From the NCBI GenBank assembly GCA_963678705.1, contig OY783207.1:4960001-5024000 (forward strand): a stretch of DNA of 64,000 bases. The letters are read 5' to 3'. The stretch comes from Panorpa germanica (lineage: Eukaryota > Arthropoda > Insecta > Mecoptera > Panorpidae). The notes under the pieces were generated by a model, which had not been told where the DNA came from, ran no database searches, and saw only the letters and a program-made list of their open reading frames with translations. The position numbers and the translations under genes were made by a program. Below are positions 34,949-47,528 of the stretch, one piece after another (positions within the stretch are counted from its first letter, which is position 1; the number at the start of each line of letters is the position of its first letter).

Positions 34949-37138
34949 GTGAGTTATTTTTATATCTATTTGTAGTACTTTATTAATAAGGTATATGTAT
35001 TGTAGTAAATACAGGTGTTCAAATTTCATACTACAAATTGTGACCCTTCCAAATTTAGCTAGTGAATTATTATTGTAACTGTTGTAGCAAAAATAATTAA
35101 TTTAGCGATAAAATTTTACCGAAACATTATATTTAGGAACGTAATATTTTAAAAAGCACTGAAAGCTTTAAGCGCAGCTTTATAATATACTAAACTGTAA
35201 ATTTAGTATTGAACTTTCTGAAATACCCTGTCGTAAGGTTAACAGGAAGTGTCAAAAAGCAAAAAAATCATTATAAGGTTCTTTAAATTTCAATCGACTT
35301 TGATTTTATATAAATCTATACCATTAACTATATATGTTACAGATATTTAGAATAACTTTTTATATGTTATATTTATATACATATATATGTACCACAAAAA
35401 CTTGTTAATTAATTACTCTGTAAAGAGATGGCGATACTTGTGCCAAAAGTTGTATAAATTTAAAACGTATTTGTTTTTTAACCTTCAATGACATTGTTTA
35501 CACATAATTATACCATAATTAATTCACTTAATTTTTGTTGCCTCTAATTATTCGGTTACCATAATTTAGACTTCAATGCTAGAGCGATTCACAAACCCGT
35601 CGAGTTACGCATTTCCTAGTATATAAGTTACATTTGTTACATGAAATAGTACATTTTTATTTCATGTAAATTTACATAATGAAATATATTACACCCTCCA
35701 AAACATAGATATTTTACTTATTCTAAAACAGTCATATTTTATACCTTTTCTAAAAGCCTTAAAATAGATTTCTAAAAAAGTTCTATTCCTTAAGATGTTT
35801 TATGTGCAAAAAGGAAGCTTTATTTTTCAAGAAACACCTAATAAGGTTGTCAAATGCTATATTAGGTAAATTCGTCTGCATAACAGATAACTGCGTAATT
35901 AAATGAACCTTTGAATTCGTTTGTGGCAAGCTAGCAAATGTGAAACTTGTATTACTTGAGGTAAAAAGATACTTTTAATAAAGACCTTCTTCAAGTGTAG
36001 TACTTGTAATCAAGAGCTACCATATGAAGTGAAACTTCTTTCTTTTTGAAATACATTTCTCTATTACGTATACAATTGTATTTATCTAATTCGAAACCGC
36101 GATGTTTGAAGCTTATCTTCTTAATCAAACTTTGCAATACATTGTCTATTGTTTTTTGACTCTATTATATTTCACGAGTACTTCAATGAATATTTTCTTG
36201 AACTGTGTTCTTGATTGTGCATTAGACTAATAGTTTTTTACATAAAAAATAGTACAATGGCGTCAAATCGCACCTGATTGAAGACGGATAGCAAACTTTA
36301 GAAGATATTTAGAGAACATAGCATTCAATTTGGCAATGAAACGTTCCATTTCTAACAGAGGAGATTTTATACTACAAGTCTGTCAATATGTCAAGCGCAA
36401 AACTTATAATTTAATGTTTAAACCATCTCTGCAATAAATAAATATCTAAATGTGGTCTCACTTGCTTGTAATTCTCCTGTTCTGCATTCAGCAAAGTCTA
36501 ACAATAAGTTATACGTGAATTATTTGTATAATAAAATTAACAGCGACGTGCTACAACCTGTCATCGTTAAATAAACTCCGCAGCTTCAACCTCAGTCTCA
36601 GTCCCAACCTCAGCTGCATATCACTCTCTCTTATTTAAATAACACTCACTTTAAAAGTAAAGAAAAAAGAAAAACAAATAATAATGGTTGCATGCAATTT
36701 TCTTGTTATTATTTTTACAAGAAATTTCAATTGGATGGTAATGAAGCATAACCTTTATTATCTGCGGCTGACACTACTCGCGGTAATTAAACTATTCTTC
36801 TAATCAAAGTTCAATTAATAAACATAAATTTCATTATAATAACACAATGTCAAGGAATAATGTTCAATTTCTTTTACATGAAAGAGAAATTATTATTATG
36901 GTTAAATCTAGTTTTTATGTTAAAAAATGCAAGTTGGTTTAATTCTCATAATTAAAGCATTTACAAAGTACAGTCTACTTAATTTGAATACTGTTAGAGT
37001 TACATTGTAATAATCTTTACACTCTTTTGTTATTTATGTTTCACTTTTTTTTATATATATTTAATTTAGATTTTAGTTATTTAATAAAAACTAATTGGGT
37101 GGTTTATTGATTCTCTTAGTTGATGAAATATGATTTTC
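34949..37138. other. Start of the putative long first intron
   Basis: Begins with the GTGAGT donor. No further PR-domain exon was found in any frame. About 35850-36010 contains old-repeat words (TGTGGCAAGCTAGCAAATGT). About 36590-36615 has a short CCTCAGTCTCAGTCCCAACC run. Confidence 0.5.
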
Positions 37139-37312
37139 GTATTTTTTTAATTAACATTTATTTGAGCGCATCAACTTTCGATATTTATTAGTACTTAAAA
37201 CATTTATAAACAATTGTTATATATAATTTATAAATACGAGTATAAATATTTAAAATATACAGATTAAATTAGTTTTATTGATAAAGTCAATAAGGTTTCT
37301 AAGGCTTTTTAA
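37139..37312 (+). repeat. Dispersed AT-rich repeat family 6
   Basis: Shows the family words ATTTATTTGAGCGCATCAAC, AATTTATAAATACGAGTATA and GATAAAGTCAATAAGGTTTC. Related copies: 6903, 45030, 49068, 53690 and 62378. Confidence 0.7.
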
Positions 37313-39956
37313 TTTTAAAGATATTGGAAAATAAATAAAATCTTTTTCTTATTGTTCACAGTCGTCAGATTTCTAAATCTGCAAACCTGTTGTCTTCCGG
37401 CGGAACAATAATATTCCATATAAAATAAATGTATCAGTTCGATATACGCTACTCTATTTAAACAATTTCTTCTTGAATTCTAATATTTTTAGATATATTA
37501 TACAACGACTACATAGAGATTACATCAATGCTACATTTAACTCTAGCTAATTAAATATCTTACAAAACTTTATACAAATGTAAGATAATATATATTACCT
37601 TTTTTTATAAATATTTTCCCGCTAAAGGCAGTTATGTCTATTTGAAATTTATCTAACGTAACAAAGGTTATCTATTACGTAAACAATTTTACAAAATGTA
37701 CAACTTTTTGTGATCTATTTTAGTGCTTTTTGAAAAGTAATCTGTCCGTATTAATCATAAAATCATAAGAAAACTTTTTCAAGTATTAATTTTGCTTATG
37801 TAAAGTAATACATGAATGTAAGGTAACATCAGGTTATGCAGGTGACTTGATTTCTTTGATTTTTATAAGAACAGTAACTGCTAGAAATTTGAATTAAATA
37901 AACTTTATTTTCATCAGCTATCACTGCAAAATATGATTAGAAAATAAGTTAATAACATCTAATGCTACAGATACTCATCTAATCCCATACTAAAGATGTA
38001 TTAGTAGTCTATTTTCTATCTATTGAAACACAAACTCTAAAAAACTGATATTACAGTAGTAAAATATGAATTATGTATTTTAGCAATTAACGAGGATTTA
38101 GGTATAGAAAAAAGTATCAAATTATGTTTACTCAAAAACAAATTTTAATTACCTAGATTGAAAATTAAGTTGCCGTGCTAGTTTGGTTACAAAGTTCATT
38201 TTCTATTATCATATTGCAATGCCAGTTTTCGCACTTGCTAGCTAACTACAACCTAATTGGGTACAAATAGTACTATTAAATGTTTTTTAAGAAAACGGAT
38301 TTATGTAAAGGGTCAAACAAATATTATAGTATTGCTTCAATCAAGTCATTTCTCTGAAACTTTAAATGAAAGCGAGCAACAAGTGTAAGAAATAATTCAA
38401 TCTAGTTATAAATTCATACGTATTGATTTCAACATCCATAAAAACTGGTGCACTTGAAAGAGAATCCAGTTGAAAATGAAATCTAGATTTTTCTGTATAC
38501 TGCTCTATTTTAGATTTCACAAATACAACCAAGTTTCTATGTCTATTTATATACCTTTCGGTTTCACTAGACATTATAAGAATTTCTTTTAATGAAATAG
38601 ATGACCGTTTAATTAAAGTTCAATGATCACTCCACTATTGAGATCTCAAAGAATAATGTTTAGCATTGAAAGACATTTTTCTATCTGAGTATATGTAATT
38701 TTTGTATTAATATTATCGTATTTAAAATATGTTGCATTTTATATTAAAATTATAAATTAATTTCATTTTATTTATTTTACAAAATTAGTGAAAGTGCTTT
38801 TACTATCTATTTACTCTATATAATTACAATTCTTGATAATGAAAATTATCTCAAAGAAATGCATTATTGTGCAGTGGGAAATTCTCACTTTTTCATTGTT
38901 TTATTTTATTAGAATTATTACGTATGGTAATATGCAAGTGTATGAATTTACCTCATTGTCATATTTTATTTAATATTGTTCTGTGTGAATATTTTAATAT
39001 CTTCTACATATTCAATAGATTTTTAATTTTATAAATTACCTTATTTAAATTAATAATTCTTACTTATTAATTAAAAATAAGAAACTCTGCTAATCGCGAG
39101 AGCAGACATTGGCTAAAATGGGTGAATTACTTAAAATGGGGTAGAGATTTAAAGAGCTTTTACGGGTCTTAAAAGCTCAAAACAATTGTAATTATAAATT
39201 ATTTAGTAGTTTTAATGAGATGTGTTTTACTTTTAATATCTATAAATGTATGGTATTCCATAGATTTTTGTTCAGTTACAGAGTGTAATATTGTTGAGGA
39301 CACAGGACAACTCTGTCTTATTATGGGGCAGTTTTATTGCTGGTGCAACGTATAGATTAAAATAAAACATATTATAAATTATCAATAATATTGGTCTCTA
39401 GAAAGTTAATTTAATTATAAATAATAAAACTTACAGCGATTTCAATAAAACGATAATAATAATAATATTATACAAAAGGACAATAATTATGAATAAGCTA
39501 CTAATTTGTTGATACTCTTCTCGAATATGAAAAATCTTTCTATCTCTTCTTAACAATATAAACTGCTGTATCATTTTAGAATTATTGAATTGAATTTTTA
39601 TTTACATTAATATAAAAAAATGATTTCATATAATTAACAGTTATACACCATTCAAAATGAACCTCGGGAATTAAGATCTCAACTTTTTATAAGAAATTTA
39701 AGTTGACAGCAACTGATTTACGAGTGTGTGATTTTATAAAAAAACATTTACGAGTTTATTCAAAAATATTTATGATTTCATTTTAATTTGCGTGTGATCT
39801 TTTTGCGGTAATATTTAAATCTATGTTCAAGATAGTGAAATCAATTATTTTCTATTATTAGGTTTGCAAAATATTCTGTTTTATTTAAATCCACTTTTTA
39901 CTCAAAAATTATGTTTCATTTTTATATAATACAAATTTATCTTATTAAATTAATCT
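37313..39956. other. AT-rich non-coding DNA
   Basis: No exon or intact element seen. About 37960-38290 holds further degraded words of the ancient repeat (TTGCTAGCTAACTACAACCT, GGGTACAAATAGTACTATT). Confidence 0.5.
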
Positions 39957-40158
39957 GATATGAAATGAATAGGAAAGTAACTAAAAGACACACACACACA
40001 AATACAGAAGACGATCAACTGGAAAGAAATGAGTTCAATTTTAGAAAACACGCGCATATTCGAATGCAATGTTGTGTTAAAATTTCAACACAATCGTCCG
40101 ACTACTTCTCTAGTTTTGCGAGCATAAACATACGTAGGCTAAATTTCAAATAATTTTG
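39957..40158 (+). repeat. Dispersed repeat family 5, copy 2
   Basis: Starts GATATGAAATGAATAGGAAA and carries a short (CA)n, GATCAACTGGAAAGAAATGA, GAAAACACGCGCATATTCGA and GCGAGCATAAACATACG. It parallels 8796-8995 throughout. The TA-rich tail of the other copies is weak here. Confidence 0.75.
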
Positions 40159-41215
40159 ATTAATTGTATAAGTGAGAATTTGCAATTTTTGATTCTTTTC
40201 TTTAAAACGCGATTGAAATAGTATAAAAAATGCACGTGTAAACGACCGAGCAATTTGGCAGCAATGTCTTTTCGAATTATTTACCATTGACTCCAGTTAT
40301 CCGGATTGTATTGTAAATGCAGTATTAAATATACTTCAATAATGTAGAAATTAGAAGTTTAATCGAATAGAACATCTTTCAACAAATGTGTACGTTGTAA
40401 ATTATATGGAAACGTTTTAAAACTAAGCTTCGTGTTGACTTACAAGTTGCAAATCCGATTAAAGGGTTTCAAATAACATAAACTTGTAATTAAAATAGTA
40501 ACTTTTGACCTTAAACGAAAGGAAACGAAGTAGCACCTATCAGTCATTTAGAAAAACCTGACTTATCTAGAGCTAAGCAACAAATCGTAAAAATAACTAA
40601 AACAAATTCGAATGTCTTCTAACGTTTTAGCTATCATCGCCAGAGATCTATCTCTATACACAATGTATATACAGAGCGCATGCCATAAGGAGGTGTACAC
40701 TACATAGTATTTGTGTTTCTTAGATACAGATCACGTATTTGGTCTTTCTCTATTTTAAACAACACAGTGCAGCAACTACAACAACAACAACAACAATCTT
40801 TCTTTACCTTTCGCCAGCACGGACTGTTCATCGTACATCGTACATCGTCCATCGTAGATTGGACTTTGACGGTTGATCGACAGAGTACGTAGCTTGAAGC
40901 AATTGTGATTGAACGGTGTTCTTTCAAACCGCGTTGTAGATGAGTGAGGCTTTTACCTGGACCAGAAATAAGCGCATTGACGGTGCTGCACGCGTCTGAT
41001 TCTATTGCGCGTGGCATCACGTTCTTCTAGACTATCACAATAGATTGATAAAAAGAGATAAACTTAAATATAAACATTTTTGTTATATAAAGAAAATAAG
41101 GTGATAGTCAACAACTAATTTGATTTTTTAAATAAGCGTTGCTAATCATTAAAACACAATGTCTTAATGTAAGTTTGTATAACATTGTTTTAGTTTTAGT
41201 TTTCTAGATAAGTTG
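40159..41215. other. Non-coding DNA with a GC-richer patch and short tandem repeats
   Basis: About 40690-41030 is less AT-rich. It includes an imperfect CAACAA array at about 40778-40796 and four 7-bp units CATCGTA/C at 40829-40856. A 106-codon minus-strand frame crosses it (ATG near 41017, MPRAIESDACSTVNALIS), with a donor-like CCAG/GTAAAA after 20 codons. The cysteine run in its translation comes from the CAA array, and no family is recognised. A small 5' exon on the minus strand cannot be excluded. Confidence 0.4.
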
Positions 41216-41826
41216 TAAATTTTGTATTTAATTTAAATTGTATAGCATATGGGAATATGCGTACTCATTCCTCGCATCATTTTCAATTTACAATTTAATT
41301 TACGTTTTCTTTGTTTCTACAGAACCTTACAAGGTCCAATGTTCTTAAATTTAAAATAATAAATAAAAAAAACTATATCATATTACAACCTCCAAAATGT
41401 GACAATCTATCTAAATGCAGTAGGATTTATTTCTAAAAGAAGTTCAATATCAGTTTGCTTAAAATAAAGAAATAAAAAGAATTTCTATTACTCTCTGTTA
41501 TTAAAAACTGTCTAACTGTCAAAAATTATATTACTAACAATGCACCAACTAAATTAACGAAAGTAAAATTAAAACACGAATGTGACAAGAAATGTTTATT
41601 CTAAAAACAGAACTAAAAATCTAGATTAAAATATTAAACAAAAACGTTACTGTTATTAAAAACGATTTTAATTATTCCATATTCATTTTTGTCTAACTGT
41701 TGAAATTTATATTACTAATAACGTACCAACTAAATTAACGAAACTAATATTAAAACACGAGTGTGACAAGAAATGCTTATTCTGAAAACTAAACTGAAAA
41801 TCTAGATAAAAATATGAAATAAAAAT
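41216..41826. mobile_element. MITE family 1, copy with lost ends and internal duplication
   Basis: Matches the 16931 copy in the same orientation from TTTTGTATTTAATTTAAATT through AGAACCTTACAAGGTCCAAT and AAATGCAGTAGGATTTATTT, but lacks the outer TCATTCCCAC repeat at both ends. Its right part is duplicated: the block with AACTGTCAAAAATTATATTA, ACCAACTAAATTAACGAAA, AACACGAATGTGACAAGAAA and ATCTAGATTAAAATATTAAA recurs, diverged, as a second unit between about 41650 and 41826. Confidence 0.75.
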
Positions 41827-42523
41827 GTATTTAATAAAAGCATATTTAATTCATAAACCAAATATCCAAATTCAAATAATTCACTAAATTCAAAAAGTAT
41901 AAGATTATGAAAGTATAGAAAGTATAGATTGTGAAAAAGACTTTTTTTTAAAGAAATTTAATGAAATACATAATAATAAAAAAACTTTTTTTTACATTAA
42001 ATTTTTAACACATATTGTTCAATTTGCAAACATACCGCTCGAAAAGTTGAAGTGGTAAAGCGCCTATTGAATGCAACAAGTTATACATATTAAATCAACA
42101 AACGATTGAAAGTAAAATTCCTAGTAATTATTTCTCGTAACTAATAGTGTAATATATTTGAAAATAAATATTTTCACTTATAATAATTAGTTACAGTGTT
42201 ATTAAATTCGTTTCGGTGTAGCTGTATAAGTTGCAGGTAATTAAAAAATTAAGAAATATAATTTTACTGTGAGTTTAAAATTATTTGTTTAATATTATTA
42301 TATTATCAGTAAAATATGAGGAGTCACACATTGTTCACATCAGTGCGACATTGTTAAAGTTTGTAGAACTTCCCGCTGATTCCATATCTAGCAACCATTT
42401 TGAAATCAGTTTATAATTTGACCTAAAAAACAACGATAATTCAAATCGTAGATTTGAAATCAGCGTTGAATTTTACTATAGGATCCGGTTGAATTTACCA
42501 AATCAGAAAATATAATTTTTTTT
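41827..42523. other. AT-rich non-coding DNA
   Basis: Nothing supported. Confidence 0.45.
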
Positions 42524-42570
42524 GCGGCGAAAATATTACTTTTTATCGCGGCGAAAATATTACTTTTTTT
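42524..42570. repeat. Two direct repeats of GCGGCGAAAATATTACTTTT
   Basis: The word GCGGCGAAAATATTACTTTT occurs twice with three to four bases between the units. Just downstream (42631-42660) is a second small array of TTTTACAGAT/TTAACAGAT units. Together they create the repetitive reading frame seen on the minus strand. Confidence 0.8.
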
Positions 42571-43204
42571 GGAGGCGATTTTTATATAAAAATGCAAACG
42601 CAAATAACATTTTCGATCTAGTCTAGAAAGTTTTACAGATTTAACAGATTTTACAGATTTAAAATACAATAACCGTAAGATAATACTAATACTGTACTCA
42701 TTGCAAAGTAATTGATTCTAATAGTGATTTATTCTATCTAGTTAAAATGGCTACACTCATCCAGTTAATTCTTCTAGCTTCTTAATTTCATACTTATCAA
42801 TTACAGAAATCAATTTTCTGTAACTTATCTTTACTACAACGAAATAAAAAACAGTTGTTTCTTTCGCTTGTTCTTAACAACTGCTCGTACTTTTAAAGAT
42901 GTATTTGCAACTTAAAGTTGTAATAAAATTATTTTTGTTTTTTGTTTTCAATTATCTGTTGGACGTACGTAATATGGTTTATTGGTTGCTATATATCTCT
43001 GTGATTCGCTTTGGTCATTTATGGCCATTTATGGCATGGTACGGTAGTAGTTCAACTATAATTGCATTTAAATTTATCTGATGTTTGATTTATCATTACT
43101 TTTTTCTTGTATTGTTTATATATTTTATAATTATTACTAATTACTGTAAATCATTATGGTATTTACATTATTTATATGTATGAAGAAGCACATATTTAAT
43201 ATAC
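42571..43204. other. AT-rich non-coding DNA
   Basis: No supported gene. Confidence 0.45.
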
Positions 43205-43310
43205 AAGTTTTGACGATACAGTGAGTGAGGCCATTGAGACTGGTAACTGACTTCTGTGTCTTTTGGTTCGAATCTCGGGGTTATATTTTTGTGGGTTTGG
43301 TTTATTAAGC
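43205..43310 (+). repeat. tRNA-derived SINE-like head
   Basis: A perfect B-box GGTTCGAATCTC at 43265-43276 lies about 40 bp downstream of an A-box-like GAGGCCATTGAGAC (43227 onward). That is the spacing of an internal RNA polymerase III promoter. The intervening TGACTTCTGTGTCTTTT is compatible with a degenerate anticodon arm. No full cloverleaf closes, so I read it as a SINE head or tRNA pseudogene, not a working tRNA gene. Confidence 0.4.
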
Positions 43311-44091
43311 TAGCAAGTACACATACATTCTTAACAATATATTACACTATTTATTCTCAAAATTTCACCTTTGGTAAAACGACGTAAGTCTGTGGGCTCT
43401 GAGATCTTGGAAAACATCTCAAATTCCATTGTATCTAATGAAAATTGGATTGTTTTATGTAATACATATAGAATTTACCGTTGCATGATTATAATTGATA
43501 ACCTTCATCAAAATATATATTTTCTTTTTTATAAAAATATAATTTTTTTTACAAAATTGTGTAAAATTACTTGTGCACCTGTAACTATTGTTCAAAATTC
43601 ACCTGTTTAGGTATTTCGTCTAGACGGTGTCGTGTTCAGGAAGACTTAAATCTACAAATAATTGTTGATAATATAAAAAAGATTACTCAATGAACTTGCA
43701 GTTTCAAAATACCCCAATTTATCAAAAAAAAAAAAAAATACACAATATATACCTATATTTTTTTTGGCAATGTACACTCACACTATTTCCAACTTCTATA
43801 TTTGTAACAAAGAAAAATGATGAGTAAAAAAATAAGTTTATTGTGTTGGTGTACCTTAGGTAAAGTAAGGGATGTTGTTAAATAAGGGATGCTCTATTAA
43901 ATATTGACCTATCATTAAGGGTGCCGAATAATTATTGCTTTTAAATTGCAAAGTGTTCACATAAGGAAAATATGTCTACGTTTGTGAGACATTAGTTTAA
44001 TTACGGTGTAGGAGGAGCGCGATTGTGTTAAACGCATTTGTTTCATTCATTTTTTTCTTTTAATGGCACAGGAAAGATAATTATATTACAT
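43311..44091. other. Non-coding DNA
   Basis: The open frame at 43371-43610 is unrecognised and could include the SINE body. No other signal. Confidence 0.4.
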
Positions 44092-44242
44092 TGCACACTG
44101 TGAGTTATATATATGTAAAGAAATTGTATTTATTTAGTTGGTACAAAGCTCGTCTGTCGGTAAAACAGTGACCATGTACTCATGGACTCCATAGATTACG
44201 TTTGAGGAATAACGGACATTTACATTTGGAACTCACAGTGCA
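44092..44242. mobile_element. Small inverted-repeat element, possible mini-MITE
   Basis: TGCACACTGTGAGTT (44092-44106) and AACTCACAGTGCA (44230-44242) form a 13-15-bp inverted pair around about 120 bp of non-coding DNA. No second copy or clear target duplication was found. Confidence 0.3.
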
Positions 44243-45029
44243 TACAGTCCTAAATATTAGGTTTTGGTGGATACCTGAGCTTACATATCTCACAATCTTT
44301 CGACAGAATCTATCGTAAAATATCGTTCCATGTATTTGAGGTCATAAGATGCTAGAATATAATTAATGAGTCATCTACAATACCGACCATGGGAAAAAAT
44401 CAACAACTACAATTAGCAAAATATTCATAAAACAGAAGCCTATTCTAATACAACTCATACTTCTAGTTAAACTCTCTAATAAATACATACATTAAAAGTT
44501 AATGCGTAATATATGCTCTGCCTATGATAAAAACTATTAACTAACTAAGTATACAACAAAATATAATTATTAGATAATTGTACCTTTATGAACTTACTTA
44601 TTTGTAAATCATGAAAACAATTTAATAAACATAAAACACAAAGTGATTAAAAATTATTTAACAAGACAAATTACATGCATCAACTGAATAATAATAATCA
44701 TATGAAGTGGCTGAAACATTCCTAGTTGTACTACTATTTGAGAATTGTTTGATTATTAATATTAAAAGCATAAAGACCAGTAGAACTTATGACTTTGTTA
44801 TTAGTAAAATTATAATTATAGTAATGTTTATAACTGAATATTGTTTTTAACATGATTGTAATTTGTTTCTTAAATTCTTTCTAATAATCTAATCTTATAA
44901 TGTTAGACATTACAAGTGTTCAAGCTAATTCTGGTTTATTTGTTGTTTAAATAATAAAATGTGTTATACTTATTCAATCTTAACTTGATCGTCATTTAGG
45001 CAAGACACATGTTTTTACTTTACAAATTT
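44243..45029. other. AT-rich non-coding DNA
   Basis: Nothing supported. Confidence 0.45.
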
Positions 45030-45285
45030 TTTTAAGCATTTATTAAAGTGCATCAACCTTCAATATATATTAATACATAATTTATAGTCTATAAATACGA
45101 GTATATGTATTTAAAATAAAGAGATTAAATTAGATTCATTGATGAAGTCAATAAGGTTTTTAAGGTTTTTTCTGCTTTCAAACATCTGCCTATATTCTTC
45201 AGGTATTACAGTTTTGTCTGCGTGATAAGTACTTTGCCCATTAAAGAATAATGAGTAAATTTGTAAGACCTATAATCAATTTACT
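45030..45285 (+). repeat. Dispersed AT-rich repeat family 6, longest copy
   Basis: Begins at GCATTTATTAAAGTGCATCA, passes AATTTATAGTCTATAAATAC and GATGAAGTCAATAAGGTTTT, and extends into TCTGCTTTCAAACATCTGCC and GGTATTACAGTTTTGTCTGC. That last part is shared only with the 49068 copy. Confidence 0.75.
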
Positions 45286-45715
45286 TTGTCCATCTTTCTA
45301 TTTAGTTCGACCAATAACTCTTGTTTACAAATTGATGGCTTTACATCTCTTAATTTGTTATCAATTTCTTAATTGCATGCTTGCTGCTATGAGCAATTTA
45401 TTACGCTTCTAATTCACAACAGATTATTTTTACGATAAGACAGAATCAACTCGTTAAACAATATTTAACATAAAAGAGTTTAGCTTTTACATAATTTTTC
45501 TAAGTTAAGATAATGTTTGTTTTGGTATACATACCATAAGTTAAATATAATGATAGTTACTTTAAATTCGCCCCTGTATTTTTATAATAATAAATCACTT
45601 TATTTATATGTTAATACAATAATATATTCATATTTGTATTTCTATATATAAATAAGTAATTATACATTTAAATTCATTTTTATTATATCATTATAATCCC
45701 ATCCATCCCATAACC
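45286..45715. other. AT-rich non-coding DNA
   Basis: Nothing supported. Confidence 0.45.
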
Positions 45716-45832
45716 TCTTTCTAGTGATTCCAAACAGAGATTAGGTCACGCTTGGTGAACCTAAGGTCGTTTGAGATACCTGACAAGGTCGAAATCCATA
45801 GTGCTTAACCACGAACGCTTCTCCTGAGGATG
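45716..45832. other. GC-richer island, exon-like or tRNA-derived
   Basis: Two readings are possible. On the minus strand, a long pyrimidine tract and TACATCCTCAG acceptor precede GAGAAGCGTTCGTGG..., with a CAG/GTATCT donor 47 nt later, giving a potential micro-exon EKRSWLSTMDFDLV. On the plus strand, TTAGGTCACGCTTGGTGAAC and AGGTCGAAATCC resemble A- and B-boxes of a tRNA-derived SINE. Neither is proven. Confidence 0.25.
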
Positions 45833-47528
45833 TAAATAAAAGAAACTTAGTTGCAACGTCATCAACTTCTAATATAGTACCACAGTTCTTGTGACTTGTA
45901 AACGCGTACGTGGAAATTAACTTACTTAGAAAAATATCAAGTAATTTGCGTACCGATTAAATTAAAAACGACTTACGTGATAAATATAATTACCGGAGAT
46001 ATGCTAATGCTAATTTAGATTAAGTGGGAATACATACTTAAACTTAGAACTTGTATTAGATAATGTACAACCGCTAAACAGAGTACGTAAATGGTTTTAC
46101 CTAATATAGAATGTTTTTTAACCTATTTTACTGCTTTTGAAAAATACATCACACATTTACGCATTGGCATACTTTTAAAACCTCCTTTTTGAAAGGTGGC
46201 TACTCATAGCCACTGATAATACATTTTAAACGTCTGTACATGAGTCAAAATGCTTTGTGTTCGAGCTGACAGAACTGAAGTGACAATATTTAAGGCGCGA
46301 ACTTTTAAACTAAAATAATTGCTAACATAAAAGAAAATATGTGTTACTTAATGACTAAATAGTAATGATTAAATAGTTTTCAGGGTCACAGATAATCAGA
46401 CTTTATAGACAGCAAAGAAAATTCCATGTTCTATCTCATGTAAAGACAAATGAGTCATAAGTATGATTCAACCTCTAACAAAAAACTAATATTCAACAAG
46501 TACACATCACTGTAGATAATTGTATACGTTTATAATTAGTTATAATAGAAATATAACATACACACACACTATACAAATACATCACATAACGTATTTACAT
46601 TCATTTAAATATAATTTATAAATTAATCGAATTTACATTAAAAATATTTCTTATAAAAAATATTAGCTCTATTCCAAGTTTCAAACCAAACCAATACAGT
46701 AACCTGTAAATAAAAAAATACATACATTTTTCAATCAAATTGTAACAATAGACTTTTGATTAATAATAAAATATCCCGCTGAAATTGATATTAAAAAGTT
46801 TCGCGTCTTACAAATAATAAAAGATTATAGCATTAAGTTTTTTACTTAAAATTTTATTTAGTAGTTAAAAAAAAGAACATCTTACATGAAAGATTTCTAT
46901 TGATTTCTTTATTTGAGATACACAAAAGCAATCCACAGTGGCAAAAGTTTTAACAATACAAATAATAAAAACATTGTGAAATATGTTATTCTATGTTGAA
47001 ATCAATTTGTCATTGTGTGAGACTTGTACAGTTACTTGTGTGAATCATTAATTAAATTTGACGTTTGATCAATATAATGCGCTAATGATGTTTTCTATGT
47101 ATGATTATGTTCTGTGGTTTCTTAAAAATTATTTCATGTCATTTCTTTAATAAATTATGCGAATGTATATTATAATTGTATTTGTTCGCCAAATTAAAGT
47201 TGAAGAACCTTACTGAATCAGTTCTAAAGAATTTTAGGTTTGAACGGAACACAATTTAATAATTATTCTAATATGCCCGCATGCATTGTGAAACGCTAAA
47301 GATGTTGAGTACTGTGGTACATTATATTTTTTAAATTCTGTATACCACAAGTGCAGGAGAAACAACTTCTTATAGGAATATCAGGGCATATGATATCCAA
47401 ACAAAGTATGCCCACATTTACCAACATAAACACGTTTTTTTCTTCTTTTATATATTATATTTACTTATTTGCCTTGACTTTCTTTCGTCATAGCCACCAT
47501 CAATCATTTTTTATACATCTTTTATAAT
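45833..47528. other. AT-rich non-coding DNA
   Basis: No exon supported. About 47470-47528 is probably the 3' UTR of the minus-strand LINE that follows. Confidence 0.45.

Noticed and set aside
40700..41020. 106-codon minus-strand frame with a cysteine run
   Set aside because: The cysteines come from an imperfect CAA microsatellite. The ATG and donor-like site near 40955 are noted, but the evidence is too thin to call a gene.
43371..43610. 79-codon frame after the SINE-like head
   Set aside because: No ATG, no splice sites, probably SINE body or random open stretch.
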